From assembly GCF_006352065.1 (NCBI RefSeq), contig NZ_CP040915.1, forward strand, positions 248,001 through 312,000: DNA of 64,000 bases. The letters run 5' to 3'. Position 1 is the first letter of the stretch. Each line of letters starts with the position of its first letter. This DNA is from Georgenia yuyongxinii (GTDB lineage: Bacteria; Actinomycetota; Actinomycetes; Actinomycetales; Actinomycetaceae). The position numbers and the translations under genes were made by a program. Shown here one piece after another: positions 16,967-25,565 of the stretch. Under the pieces are notes generated by a model. It saw only the letters and a program-made list of their open reading frames with translations. It made no database searches and was not told the DNA's origin.

Positions 16967-18070
16967 TTGCTTGCTGACCTCAGCCTCACCGATCTGGGCT
17001 GGGACGACCGGTTCGCCGAGTCCCTGCCCGCCGACACCCTCCCGGCCCGCGTGGTGCGGGTCGACCGCGGCGCCGCCCTCGTCCACACCGCCGACGGCGT
17101 CACGCACGTCCGCCTGAGCGCCCAGCTGCGCCGGACCGGCGCCCAGGATCCCGTCGCCCTGCCCTGCGCCGGCGACTGGGTCGCCCTCCACCCGCTGCCC
17201 GGCGGCGGCCACGTGGCCGACGTGGTGCTGCCCCGGCGCACCGCCGTCGTCCGCGGCGGCGTCGCCCGCCTCTCCCGCGGCGGCCTGTCCGGTGACGGTC
17301 AGGGCCAGGTCCTCGCCGCCAACGTCGACGTGGTCCTCGTCGCCGAGCCGGCCCGCCATGCGGTCGACCCCGCCGACCTCGGCCGGATCGAGCGGCTCGT
17401 CGCCCTGGCCTGGGAGAGCGGCGCCGTGCCCGTCGTCGTGGTCACCAAGGCGGACCTGCTGCCCACCGGGCTGGGCGACCTGCTCGACGACGTCGCCGCG
17501 GCGACCCCCGGCGCCGAGGTGCACGCCGTCGCCGCCCTCGACGGGCAGGGTCTCGACGCCGTCCGCCCGCACCTCGGCCCGGGCCGCACCGCGGTGGTCC
17601 TGGGCCCCTCCGGGGCGGGAAAGTCCACCCTCGTCAACGCACTCGCCGGGACGCCGGTCATGGCCACACAGCAGGTCCGTGCCGCCGACGGGCGCGGCCG
17701 GCACACCACCGTCCATCGCGAGCTGGTGGTGCTGCCGAGCGGCGGGCTGGTCATCGACACCCCCGGGCTTCGGCGCGTGAGCCTGTACGAGATGAGCGAA
17801 GGCGTGGACCGGGTCTTCGCCGACGTCGAGGACCTCGCCCAGCGGTGCCGGTTCACCGACTGCGGGCACCGCACCGAACCGGGCTGCGCGGTGGTCGCCG
17901 CGGTGGACTCCGGTGCGCTGCCCCGGCGGCGCCTGGAGAGCTGGCGGCTGCTGCAGCGGGAGGCGGCGTGGATGGCCACTCGCACCGACGCCCGGCTGCG
18001 CACCGAGCAGACGAAGGCGTGGCGCAGCGAGACCCTGCATCGACGGCGGACCGGTCAGAGCCGGCCTTAG
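16967..18070 (+). CDS. rsgA: Ribosome small-subunit maturation GTPase RsgA
   Basis: A 367-residue circularly permuted GTPase that checks and matures the 30S subunit. Order: N-terminal OB-fold (about 25-115), then G-motifs in permuted order VTKADLL (G4), GPSGAGKSTLVN (G1) and DTPGLRR (G3), then the zinc knuckle CRFTDCGHRTEPGC. The start is TTG with AAGGA nine bases upstream. An out-of-frame ATG overlapping that ribosome site opens only six codons. The stop overlaps the convergent, frameshifted doxX by four bases. Confidence 0.93.
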   Translation: MLADLSLTDLGWDDRFAESLPADTLPARVVRVDRGAALVHTADGVTHVRLSAQLRRTGAQDPVALPCAGDWVALHPLPGGGHVADVVLPRRTAVVRGGVARLSRGGLSGDGQGQVLAANVDVVLVAEPARHAVDPADLGRIERLVALAWESGAVPVVVVTKADLLPTGLGDLLDDVAAATPGAEVHAVAALDGQGLDAVRPHLGPGRTAVVLGPSGAGKSTLVNALAGTPVMATQQVRAADGRGRHTTVHRELVVLPSGGLVIDTPGLRRVSLYEMSEGVDRVFADVEDLAQRCRFTDCGHRTEPGCAVVAAVDSGALPRRRLESWRLLQREAAWMATRTDARLRTEQTKAWRSETLHRRRTGQSRP

Positions 18071-18629
18071 AGCGACTCCGAGCTGCGTCGCCGGCGCGGG
18101 CGCCGCGAACGCGGGCGCCGCGAAGATGCCGCCGCCTGCGCCCGCGCGCGCCGCTGCAGGATCACGCCGGCCCCGGCGATCGAGCCGACAAGGCCCGCGC
18201 TCGACATCCATGGCTGGTTGAACCGGTGTCCCAGGACCCTGTCCACGGACCACTCGCCCGGCCCGGTCAGCGCGAGCGCCGCGGGGGATAGGCCGAGCAG
18301 GGCGGCGTACTCGTACCCGCCCTTCTGCGCGACGAACCCGGACGGGTAGTTCACGGCCGTCGCGGCGATCATCGTCCCGGACGCCGCGGCCCCCGCGAGC
18401 GGCGTCCCCAGGCCGAGCACGAGGCACGCGCCGCCGCCCGCTCGCCGACCCCGCCGGCCACGGCGTTGGGGATCCCGGGCGCGAAACCGATCGACTCGAA
18501 GTAGCCGCCGGTGCCCTTGAGACCATGGCCGCCGAACCAGCCGAAGAGCTTCTGGCACCCGTGCGCGATGAGCACCCCGCCTACGCCCGACCTCAGCGCG
18601 AGCAACCCGGCGTCCGTCAACGCAGCCAT
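18067..18629 (-). pseudogene. Frameshifted DoxX family gene
   Basis: Reading leftward from the ATG at 18629 (GAGGGACGG upstream), the first frame encodes a DoxX N-terminus (GVGGVLIAHGCQKLFGWFGG) up to AVAGGVGE, then runs out of the family. The other frame resumes it exactly at AGGGACLVLGLGTPLAGAA and ends with an Arg/Ser-rich tail. One missing base near 18440-18443 explains both; restoring it gives about 187 residues. It is either a recent inactivating deletion or a sequencing error in a GC run. The intact DoxX gene is at 4549-5016. Confidence 0.8.
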
Positions 18630-18760
18630 GAGCCGTCCCTCGCCGCCGAAAGGACCGGCCGGCACGCGGGTCCCGGTCGGCCGCCTCCAGGGTTTCACTG
18701 CGGTCGGTGCTCGGCAGAACCCTCGAACGACGGCGCGGGTGGTTCTCGCGCGTGGCCGCC

Positions 18761-18772
18761 TATGCTGCGTTC
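18761..18772 (+). promoter_or_regulatory. Leaderless -10 box of fbiA
   Basis: TATGCT (18761-18766) ends six bases before the GTG start; the box is identical to that of icmF. Confidence 0.5.
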
Positions 18773-19711
18773 GTGTCCTCGACCGACCCGCGCGTGACCG
18801 TCCTGTCCGGCGGGGGCGGCGGCGCCAAGCTCGCCCACGGCTTGGCTCGTGCGATCGCGGACCTCACGGTGGTGGTCAACACCGCCGACGACGCCGTCGT
18901 GTACGGACTCTCTGTCAGCCCGGACCTGGACACGGTCATGTACACCCTCGCCGGCCTGGCGAACCGGGAGACCGGGTGGGGCGTGGGCGGCGACACGTTC
19001 ACCACCCTCGACGCCATGACGCGGCTCGGGGAGGACACCTGGTTCCGCATCGGCGACCAGGACCTGGCGACCAATGTCGTCCGGACCACACGGCTGCGCG
19101 CCGGCGCGCAGCTCTCGGAGGTGACGGGCCAGCTCGCCGCCGCGCTCGGCGTGCGAGCCAGCCTGCTGCCGATGACCGACGACTGGGTGGCCACCGTGGT
19201 CGACACCGACGTCGGCCGGCTCGGCTTCCAGGAGTACTTCGTCGGCCGGCGCCACCAGGACGAGGTCCGCGGGATCGTCCTCGACGGCGTCGAGGAGGCC
19301 CGGCCCGCGCCCGGCGTGCTCGAGGCGCTGGCGGCGGCCGACGTCGTGGTCGTCGGGCCCTCGAACCCGTTCGTCAGCATCGGGCCGATCCTCGCCGTGC
19401 CCGGGGTGCGCGACGCGCTCGCGGGCACGTCGGCCCGGCGGGTGGGCGTCAGCCCCATCGTGGGCGGGCGGGCCCTCAAGGGGCCGGCCGCCGCGATGCT
19501 GACGGCCCTCGGCCACGAGACCTCCGCGCTCGGCGTCGCCCGGCTGTACGCCGGCCTGCTCGACCTCTACGTGATCGACGAGCAGGACCGCCACCTCGCC
19601 CCGGAGATCGAGGCGCTCGGCCTGCCCGTGGCGGTTCTGGCCACCGTCATGGACGACCCCGACGACCGCGAGCGGCTGGCGCGCGAGCTGCTCGACGCGG
19701 CCCGTGGCTGA
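18773..19711 (+). CDS. fbiA: 2-phospho-L-lactate / phosphoenolpyruvate transferase FbiA (CofD), F420 synthesis
   Basis: A 312-residue transferase that moves the phospho-carboxylate unit from the GDP-activated donor to the deazaflavin Fo, making the F420 core (dehydro-F420-0 in actinobacteria). Family signs are the N-terminal loop LSGGGGGAKLAHGL, NTADDAVVYGL, a TDDWVATVV segment and GPSNPFVSIGPIL. I chose the GTG six bases after a TATGCT box; the longer frame has no better start. The donor-making enzyme fbiD follows with an 8-base overlap. The gamma-glutamyl ligase fbiB and Fo synthase are not in the window. Confidence 0.92.
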   Translation: MSSTDPRVTVLSGGGGGAKLAHGLARAIADLTVVVNTADDAVVYGLSVSPDLDTVMYTLAGLANRETGWGVGGDTFTTLDAMTRLGEDTWFRIGDQDLATNVVRTTRLRAGAQLSEVTGQLAAALGVRASLLPMTDDWVATVVDTDVGRLGFQEYFVGRRHQDEVRGIVLDGVEEARPAPGVLEALAAADVVVVGPSNPFVSIGPILAVPGVRDALAGTSARRVGVSPIVGGRALKGPAAAMLTALGHETSALGVARLYAGLLDLYVIDEQDRHLAPEIEALGLPVAVLATVMDDPDDRERLARELLDAARG

Positions 19712-20369
19712 GCGTGAGCCGGTGGTCGCCGTCGTCCCGCTGCGCGACGGCCGCTCCGGCAAGACCCGGCTGGCGGGGGTGCTCGGCGCGGACCAGCGCA
19801 CCCGGCTGGTGGCAGTGCTCGCCCGGCGGGTGGTGGACGCGCTCCTCGCGGCGGGGCCGGTCACGCGCGTGCTGGTCGTCACCCAGGACCCCGACTTCGC
19901 CGCCGGCGCCGTGCCGGCGGACCCGCGGGTGGAGGTGGTCCGCCAGGGACGGAACCGGCCGGGCCTCAACCCCGCCGTGGCGCTGGGCCACGAGCGTGCC
20001 CGCGACGGCGGGGCGCGCCGCGTCCTGGTCGTCCACGGCGACCTGCCGCTGCTGACGGCGGCGGACGTCCGCGCGCTGCTCGCGCCCACCGCGGCGGTGG
20101 TGGTGGCGGCGGACCGGACCGGCCAGGGCACCAACGCGCTCGTGCTCGACGCCGGCCTGACGTTTGCGTTTCGGTTCGGGCCGGGCAGCCGTGCCGCGCA
20201 CCAGCGCGAGGCCGACCGCCTCGACCTCGGCGCGGTGGTGGTCGACCGGCCGGGAACGGCGATGGACCTGGACAGCCCCGCCGACTGGGCCGCCCTGCCG
20301 GGCGCGGCTCGGGACCGGCTCGCCCGCGCCGTCGGCCCGGCGGTCGCCGTCGGCCCGGCTCACCACTGA
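19704..20369 (+). CDS. fbiD: Phosphoenolpyruvate/phospholactate guanylyltransferase FbiD (CofC)
   Basis: A 221-residue nucleotidyltransferase that activates phosphoenolpyruvate (actinobacteria) or 2-phospholactate (archaea) with GTP for F420 synthesis. Seen are the N-terminal nucleotide loop PLRDGRSGKTRL, HGDLPLL (metal-binding aspartate) and TNAL/FGPGS segments typical of CofC. The GTG start lies inside the end of fbiA. Its last ten bases overlap the convergent nitroreductase gene. With fbiA it forms a two-gene F420 operon. Confidence 0.9.
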   Translation: MAEREPVVAVVPLRDGRSGKTRLAGVLGADQRTRLVAVLARRVVDALLAAGPVTRVLVVTQDPDFAAGAVPADPRVEVVRQGRNRPGLNPAVALGHERARDGGARRVLVVHGDLPLLTAADVRALLAPTAAVVVAADRTGQGTNALVLDAGLTFAFRFGPGSRAAHQREADRLDLGAVVVDRPGTAMDLDSPADWAALPGAARDRLARAVGPAVAVGPAHH

Positions 20370-20965
20370 CCGCGGTGGACCACCTCCGCGGCCGGCCGGC
20401 GCCGGCGGGTGGCCGCCGAGCCGCGTGACGGCGACCGTGCGGGGTGGCCGACCGTGATCGCGCCGACGGGCGCGTGGTCGGCCGGGATGCCGAACGCGGC
20501 CCGCAGCGGCGCCAGGCCGTCGGGAGGGACCCCGAAGAAGCACGCCCCAAGCCCCTCGTCGACGGCGGTCTGCAGGATGAGCAGCGCCGCCATGCCTGCG
20601 TCGACGTGCCAGTACGGCACCGGCCAGTGCGCCTCGTCCCGGTCGGTCCACCCCTTGTCGGGCTCGGCGTAGCGGGCGAGGTAGGCGTCCTTGGACGACG
20701 TCGGGACGATGACCACGGGAGCGGTGCGCATGCCGCGCAGCCAGGGGTCGGGCCGCGCCGCCCGCGCCGGGGGCGTGGTGGCGTCCCAGAAGCGGGCGAC
20801 GTCGGCGGGCCGGTCGAGCACGAGGAAACCCCAGCCCTGGCTGAACCCCGCGCTGGGCGCGCGGACAGCATGACGAAGCATGCGGTCCACCGCGGCCGGG
20901 TCCACCGGGTCGGCGGTGTAGCGGCGCACCATGCGGCGCCGGCGGACGACCTCCTGGAACTCCAT
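20360..20965 (-). CDS. Nitroreductase family protein
   Basis: A 201-residue flavin oxidoreductase. It has the Arg-rich N-terminal cofactor-binding segment (RRRRMVRRYTADPV), PSAGFSQGWGFLVLD, and GLGACFFGVPPDGLAPLRAAFG near the C-terminus, as in NAD(P)H:FMN nitroreductases. FbiB of the F420 pathway has a related C-terminal domain, but this protein lacks the ligase half and faces the other way. It may share a leftward transcript with the VOC gene 67 bases upstream. Substrate unknown. Confidence 0.82.
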   Translation of the reverse strand: MEFQEVVRRRRMVRRYTADPVDPAAVDRMLRHAVRAPSAGFSQGWGFLVLDRPADVARFWDATTPPARAARPDPWLRGMRTAPVVIVPTSSKDAYLARYAEPDKGWTDRDEAHWPVPYWHVDAGMAALLILQTAVDEGLGACFFGVPPDGLAPLRAAFGIPADHAPVGAITVGHPARSPSRGSAATRRRRPAAEVVHRGQW

Positions 20966-21032
20966 GGGGCGATCATGGCGTGGCGGGGAGCCGACGACGG
21001 CACGGCGAGCGGGCCGCCGCGTCGTGAGCGTG

Positions 21033-21422
21033 TCAGCCCTGCGTCGGCCCGTTCCAGTCGACGAGCTGGACGATGACCCCGTTGGGGTCACGCACCTGGA
21101 AGGCGCGCTCGCCCCACTCCTCGACGGTCAGGGGCATCGTGATGGCGACCCCCTCCGCCTCGAGCCGCGCAAGCTCGCCCTCGAGGTCGTCGACGACGAA
21201 CGCGAGGATGACGCCGGCGGCGTGCTCGTCGCGCTGGTCGTCCGGGAGTGTGGGCAGGCCGACGTCCAGGAAGGCGATGTTCATGCCGGCGTCGTCCCGG
21301 GTGAGCGAGGCGAAACCGTCGGCGGCCATCTCCTCGCGGAATCCGAAGTGCTTGACCAGGAACGCGCTCGACGCCGCGGCGTCCTTGACGTTGAGGGAGA
21401 CGGCGGAGGCGGTGATCTTCAT
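21033..21422 (-). CDS. VOC (glyoxalase/bleomycin resistance) family protein
   Basis: A 129-residue protein of two beta-alpha-beta-beta-beta modules (MKITASAVSLNVKDAAASSA, then FQVRDPNGVIVQLVDW at the end). The family covers glyoxalases, dioxygenases and drug-binding proteins. The ATG has GAGGAG upstream. It is divergent from a TetR regulator with a 23-base palindrome in between, so it is probably under TetR control and induced by a small toxic compound (inference). Confidence 0.85.
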   Translation of the reverse strand: MKITASAVSLNVKDAAASSAFLVKHFGFREEMAADGFASLTRDDAGMNIAFLDVGLPTLPDDQRDEHAAGVILAFVVDDLEGELARLEAEGVAITMPLTVEEWGERAFQVRDPNGVIVQLVDWNGPTQG

Positions 21423-21473
21423 AGGTGTGCTCCTCGGGGGAGTGGATGCGGTGGCCTGACGACCCTCACCGCG

Positions 21474-21496
21474 TACAGCGTACGGCGTACGATGTA
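21474..21496. promoter_or_regulatory. TetR-type operator between the VOC gene and its divergent regulator
   Basis: TACAGCGTACG and CGTACGATGTA are 11-base arms around one G, with one mismatch. The stretch also reads as four 7-base GTAC/GTAT steps (21473-21500). Confidence 0.65.
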
Positions 21497-21530
21497 TGAC
21501 GTTCAACGCGCTCGCGGGCAGAATGTTCCC

Positions 21531-22295
21531 GTGGCCCTCGACCGAAGCAGCGCCGGCGACCCGTCGCGGACCCTGGCGCTGCTGTGGCGCGACCCGCAGG
21601 CGGTGCCCCGCCGGGGCCCGCAGCGGGCCCTGGACCTCGACGCGGTGGTCGGCGCCGCCACCGAGCTCGCCGATCGCGACGGGCTGGACGCGCTCTCGAT
21701 GCGCAACGTGGCCCAGGTCCTCGGGGTCGCCCCGATGAGCCTGTACACCTACGTGCCGGGCAAGGCCGAGCTCCTGGACCTCATGCTGGACGCGGCCTAC
21801 GCGCGGATGGACCGCACGGACACCACCGGACGGCCGTGGCGCGAGCGGCTCACCGCCGTCGCCGAGGAGAACCGGGCCCTGTTCCGGGGGCACCCGTGGG
21901 CTGTCAGCGTCTCGACGCTGCGACCCCCGCTCGGTCCCGGTCTGATGGCCAAGTACGAGCACGAGCTCGCGGCATTCGACGGCCTCGGCCTGACCGACGT
22001 CGAGATGGACGACTGCCTGACCTACCTGCTGACGTTCACCCAGGCCGCCGCCCGAGTCGCTATCGATGCACGGGCCGGCCGGCGGGAGAGCGCGATGGAC
22101 GACGCCGAGTGGTGGGCCGCCGTCGGCCCCCTCCTCGATCGGGTGCTCGACCCGGCCGCGTACCCGCTGGCCGGCCGGGTGGGCGCGGCGGCCGGAGAGG
22201 CGCACGGCAGCGCCCTCGACCCCGAGCACGCCTACCGGTTCGGGCTGGCGCGCGTGCTCGACGGGCTTGCCCCGCTGATCGAGCGGAGGGGGTAG
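21531..22295 (+). CDS. TetR family transcriptional regulator
   Basis: A 254-residue regulator. The N-terminal helix-turn-helix (about residues 40-85) contains SMRNVAQVLGVAPMSLYTYV. A ligand-binding helical domain follows (WRERLTAVAEENRALFRGHP, then about 150 residues), like the TetR_C domains of drug-efflux repressors. I chose the GTG at 21531 because the earlier in-frame ATG (21492) lies inside the operator. Its likely targets are its own gene and the divergent VOC gene. Confidence 0.85.
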   Translation: MALDRSSAGDPSRTLALLWRDPQAVPRRGPQRALDLDAVVGAATELADRDGLDALSMRNVAQVLGVAPMSLYTYVPGKAELLDLMLDAAYARMDRTDTTGRPWRERLTAVAEENRALFRGHPWAVSVSTLRPPLGPGLMAKYEHELAAFDGLGLTDVEMDDCLTYLLTFTQAAARVAIDARAGRRESAMDDAEWWAAVGPLLDRVLDPAAYPLAGRVGAAAGEAHGSALDPEHAYRFGLARVLDGLAPLIERRG

Positions 22296-22352
22296 CGCCG
22301 TCGCGGGCGCAGTGGGCATTTCGGCCCCGGCGCGCCGTCGGTCCCGCGCGGC

Positions 22353-22365
22353 TACGTTGGGCGTC
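22353..22365 (+). promoter_or_regulatory. Leaderless -10 box of sppA
   Basis: TACGTT (22353-22358) lies seven bases before the ATG, and no ribosome site is present. Confidence 0.45.
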
Positions 22366-23979
22366 ATGGCCCGACTGCCCGAGCGGCTCCGCCTCGCCCT
22401 CAGCCCCGACCACGCCGACAGCGCCGGCCCGGACTGGGTGGTGCTCGACCTGCACGGCAGCTACCCCACGCACCGCACCGCGCCGCTCCAGGCGATGCTG
22501 CAGCGCACCGAGTCCTTCGAGGCGCTCGCCGACCGGCTCGACCGGATCGGCAAGGCGTCCTGGGTGCGCGGCGTCCTCGTCCGGGTCGGCGGGCTCACGG
22601 TCGGGCTGGCCACCGCGCACGCCCTCGGCGCGCTCCTCGGCCGCCTGGCGGGGAAGAAGCGGGTGGTCGGCTACCTGCCCCAGGTGTCGATGCGCAGCCT
22701 GCTCGTCACTGCGGCGCTCGAGGAGGTGGTGGCGCCGGAGTCCGCCGAGGTGTCGGTGCCGGGCTTCGCCGCCGAGCAGCTCTACCTCGGCTCCTTCCTG
22801 GGCCGCCGCGGCATCGCCTTCGAGAACCTGCGCATCCGGGAGTACAAGTCCGCGCTCACTCGGTTCTCCGACGACCGGATGGACGAGTACAACCGCGAGC
22901 AGCTCACCGCCTACCTCGACTCCGCGGAGACGGGCTGGGTCCGAGAGGTCGCGCGCACCCGCCGCCTCGACGAGGCTCGCATGCGTGCGGTGCTCGACGC
23001 CGACCTCACCAACGCGGCCCAGCTGCTCGACGCCGGGCTCATCACGCGCATCGCGTACGACGACGAGATCGTCACCCCGGTCGACCAGCACTGGGGCCGG
23101 GCGCTGGAGCTGATCCGGCCGCAGCTCTCGGCCAAAAAGCTCACGCGCAAGGTCGACGGCGTCGCGATCGTCCCGGTGATCGGCGCCATCGTCAGTGGCC
23201 GCAGCCGTGGCGGCCCGCCCATGCCGTTCGGCACCGGGCCGCTGGCCGGCGCGGACACAGTCGTGGCCGCCCTGCGCAAGGCGCAGCGCGACGAGCACAC
23301 CAAGGCGATCGTGTTGTTCGTGGACTCCGGCGGCGGGTCCGCCCTGGCGTCGGACCTGATCTGTCGGGCGGTCGCCCGCAGCGACAAGCCCGTCGTCGCC
23401 GTCATGGGCGAGGTCGCCGGATCGGGCGGTTACTACGTCCTCGCCCAGGCCCGGCACGTGGTGGCGAGCCCGTTCACGATCACCGGCAGCATCGGCGTCG
23501 TCGTCGGCAAGCCCGTGCTCACCCAGTTCAACGAGCGCCACGGCCTCAACCCCGAGCTCGTGGGCCGCGAGAAGGCCCTGTTCGCCAGCCCCGCCCGCAG
23601 CTTCTCAGACGACGAGCGGGCCTGGGCCGAGAAGATGATGCGCGAGGTCTACGACCGGTTCGTCGACCGGGTGGCCCGCGGACGCCGACTCACCGCCGCG
23701 CGGGTGGACGAGATCGGCCGCGGCCGCATCTGGAGCGGCGCGGACGCCCTCGAGATCGGGCTTGTCGACGAGCTCGGCGACCTCCAGGCCGGCCTGGCCG
23801 TCGCGCGCCGCCTCAGCGGGCTGCCGGACGACGCACCGGTGCGCACGGTCGGTGCCGGGTTCACCGTCCCCGGCACGCCGAGCTTCGCGAAGGACCCGGC
23901 CGCGGCGCTCGCGGCCCTGTGGCCGTTCGGGCAGGAGCGGGTGCTCACGTGGCTGGACCGGGCGGTGACGATCCGCTGA
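22366..23979 (+). CDS. sppA: Signal peptide peptidase SppA (protease IV), S49 family
   Basis: A 537-residue double-domain SppA of the long (E. coli-like) type. The catalytic pair is visible: Lys161 in REYKSALTRF of the first half and Ser353 in AGSGGYY of the second, 192 residues apart as expected. The second half also has VDSGGGS and GSIGVVVGK. No transmembrane anchor is seen at the N-terminus, unlike the E. coli enzyme, so it may be cytosolic or peripheral. SppA-type proteases digest cleaved signal peptides. It runs up to 1 base from the convergent DUF4097 gene. Confidence 0.9.
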   Translation: MARLPERLRLALSPDHADSAGPDWVVLDLHGSYPTHRTAPLQAMLQRTESFEALADRLDRIGKASWVRGVLVRVGGLTVGLATAHALGALLGRLAGKKRVVGYLPQVSMRSLLVTAALEEVVAPESAEVSVPGFAAEQLYLGSFLGRRGIAFENLRIREYKSALTRFSDDRMDEYNREQLTAYLDSAETGWVREVARTRRLDEARMRAVLDADLTNAAQLLDAGLITRIAYDDEIVTPVDQHWGRALELIRPQLSAKKLTRKVDGVAIVPVIGAIVSGRSRGGPPMPFGTGPLAGADTVVAALRKAQRDEHTKAIVLFVDSGGGSALASDLICRAVARSDKPVVAVMGEVAGSGGYYVLAQARHVVASPFTITGSIGVVVGKPVLTQFNERHGLNPELVGREKALFASPARSFSDDERAWAEKMMREVYDRFVDRVARGRRLTAARVDEIGRGRIWSGADALEIGLVDELGDLQAGLAVARRLSGLPDDAPVRTVGAGFTVPGTPSFAKDPAAALAALWPFGQERVLTWLDRAVTIR

Positions 23980-23980
23980 G

Positions 23981-24808
23981 TCAGGTCAGCTGCTCGAGGT
24001 AGACGCCGCCGCTGACAGTCGAGGCGTGGATCTCGATGTACTCCTGCCCCGGGCGGGGCCGGCCGGCGCCCTGCAGCGTCGAGACGACCTTGCCACTGAT
24101 GCTGTTCACGTCCGTCCACACCGGGACTCCGGGCGTCACGCCCACCCGCACGTCTCCCGAGACAGCCTTGGCGCGCAGCTGCCCGGCGTGCAGCGCGGCG
24201 ACGTGGACGTCCCCGGAGGCCGTGGTCAGGCGCAAGCCGGTGCGGGCGTTGGCCACGTGGAGCTCGCCGGAGCCGGACTTGGCCATGACGTCGCCCTCGG
24301 TGGTGCCCAGTGTGACGTCACCGGAGCCGGTGGAGATGCCTACCGAGCCGCCGCACCGGCCCACGCGGACGTCGCCCGAGCCCGACCGCACGCGCAGGTC
24401 GGACAGGGCCGCCGTGATCTCGACGTCGCCCGAACCGGTCTCGACGACGGCGTGCCGGGTGAGCTCGTCGACGCGAAGGTCCCCCGAGCCCGTGCGCAGA
24501 CGGGCCGCGCCGAAGCTGCCGGTGGCGACCATGTCGGCGGAGCCGAGCCGGGTCACCAGCGTGCTGGCGGTCGGGACGGTGACGTCGACGGTCAGATCGT
24601 GGAAGCTGCCGAAGACGTCGAACCAGCGCCGTGGGGCGAGGAGCACCACCTGGGGGCCGCGCTGCTCGACGGTGACCTGCGCGGCCTCCGTGCCTTCGAC
24701 GTCGACGGTGGTGGCCGTGGCGCCATCATCGGCGCGGACGGTCAGGCGGCCGGCGCCGAGCTCGACGTAGAGCTCGGTCGGGCCGGGGGTCTCGAATGTG
24801 TAGTGCAT
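23981..24808 (-). CDS. DUF4097 beta-strand-repeat protein
   Basis: A 275-residue all-beta protein built of short repeats with recurring GSGD/SGDV turns (for example LRVRSGSGDVRVG), as in DUF4097 right-handed helix-like adhesin folds. No signal peptide or membrane segment is seen. The ATG has AGGAGAG upstream. It follows the ribbon-helix-helix regulator gene by 56 bases on the same strand. This pairing recurs in actinobacteria, so the two probably form one regulated unit. Function unknown. Confidence 0.82.
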   Translation of the reverse strand: MHYTFETPGPTELYVELGAGRLTVRADDGATATTVDVEGTEAAQVTVEQRGPQVVLLAPRRWFDVFGSFHDLTVDVTVPTASTLVTRLGSADMVATGSFGAARLRTGSGDLRVDELTRHAVVETGSGDVEITAALSDLRVRSGSGDVRVGRCGGSVGISTGSGDVTLGTTEGDVMAKSGSGELHVANARTGLRLTTASGDVHVAALHAGQLRAKAVSGDVRVGVTPGVPVWTDVNSISGKVVSTLQGAGRPRPGQEYIEIHASTVSGGVYLEQLT

Positions 24809-24864
24809 GACTTCTCTCCTGCGTTCCCCGGCCGCGGGGGCCGGTGGTGGGCGATGTGGGTGAC

Positions 24865-25395
24865 TCAGACCCAGCCGGACATGCGCCGGCCGCGGGGCGG
24901 GTTGTTGCCGCGCCACATCTGGCCGAGATCGGCGAGTCCGGAGAGGTCGACGTCGATGACCCGCTCGCGGCTGGCGGTGCGCAGTGCGCCGACGATCCAG
25001 CTGTTGAGCGAGCGCCCGCTCTTGGCGGCGAGCTCCTCGACGCGGGTCTTGAGGGACTCCGGGATGCGCAGCGTGATGCGGGCGACGGCGTCGTCGCCGT
25101 CCTCGTCCTCGGCGTCCATCGCGGCCTCGGGGCCGGGGTGGCTCGGCGTGGGCGGCGGAACCTCGACGACGAACTCGGGCTCCCGGCCCCGCAGCCGTAC
25201 CTCGACGGCGCCGGCGGGCATCTTGCTGGTGATCTCGGCCGCCGCCTGAGTGAGGGCGTCCATGAGCGCGAGGCGGACCGCCGGGTCGAGGCTGAGGAGG
25301 AGACGGTCGGCCGCGGCGCGAGCCTCCTCCCCGCCGGCCTCGGCGGCAGTGAGCAGGTCTCGACGAAGGGCTTCGACATACGGCGTGACGTCCAT
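24865..25395 (-). CDS. Ribbon-helix-helix (HicB/Arc-like) DNA-binding protein
   Basis: A 176-residue protein. The N-terminal part is helical (VEALRRDLLTAA), the middle is acidic (DAEDEDGDD), and residues about 105-145 form a ribbon-helix-helix with RITLRIPESLKTRVEELA then SGRSLNSWIVGALR. Such domains bind DNA as dimers. It is sometimes labelled a HicB-family antitoxin, but no HicA toxin is adjacent; the partner is the DUF4097 gene. The palindrome 11 bases upstream is a likely autoregulatory site. The start is taken at ATG 25395; a GTG two codons earlier is possible. Confidence 0.8.
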   Translation of the reverse strand: MDVTPYVEALRRDLLTAAEAGGEEARAAADRLLLSLDPAVRLALMDALTQAAAEITSKMPAGAVEVRLRGREPEFVVEVPPPTPSHPGPEAAMDAEDEDGDDAVARITLRIPESLKTRVEELAAKSGRSLNSWIVGALRTASRERVIDVDLSGLADLGQMWRGNNPPRGRRMSGWV

Positions 25396-25405
25396 GCGCA
25401 CCAGT

Positions 25406-25426
25406 GTGACGCCACAGTGGTGTCAC
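25406..25426. promoter_or_regulatory. Probable operator of the RHH/DUF4097 unit
   Basis: GTGACGCCAC-A-GTGGTGTCAC: 10-base arms with one mismatch, 10 bases upstream of the RHH start codon. It is well suited to a dimeric regulator. Confidence 0.6.
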
Positions 25427-25514
25427 GTCAAGGGTTTCGTGGTGTCGCCGTGACGACGCAGGTGCTGTGGTGCACCCCGCGACGCCGGCCGAAACCGAGC
25501 CGGCGCCGTCGCCT

Positions 25515-25547
25515 CGGCTGCCCAGTCCCTGCAGGGCTGGGCAGCCG
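25515..25547. terminator. Hairpin terminator after the broken dehydrogenase
   Basis: Arms CGGCTGCCCAG and CTGGGCAGCCG are perfect. The 11-base interior is itself largely palindromic (CCCTGCAGGG). It lies 18 bases past the pseudogene stop. Confidence 0.7.
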
Positions 25548-25565
25548 ATCATTGACCGAACGTCG

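Noticed and set aside
16957-16977. Six-codon ATG frame overlapping the rsgA ribosome site
   Set aside because: Too short and overlaps the AAGGA used by rsgA; likely chance.
24865-25395. HicAB toxin-antitoxin system
   Set aside because: Only an RHH protein is present; no HicA-like small toxin adjoins it.
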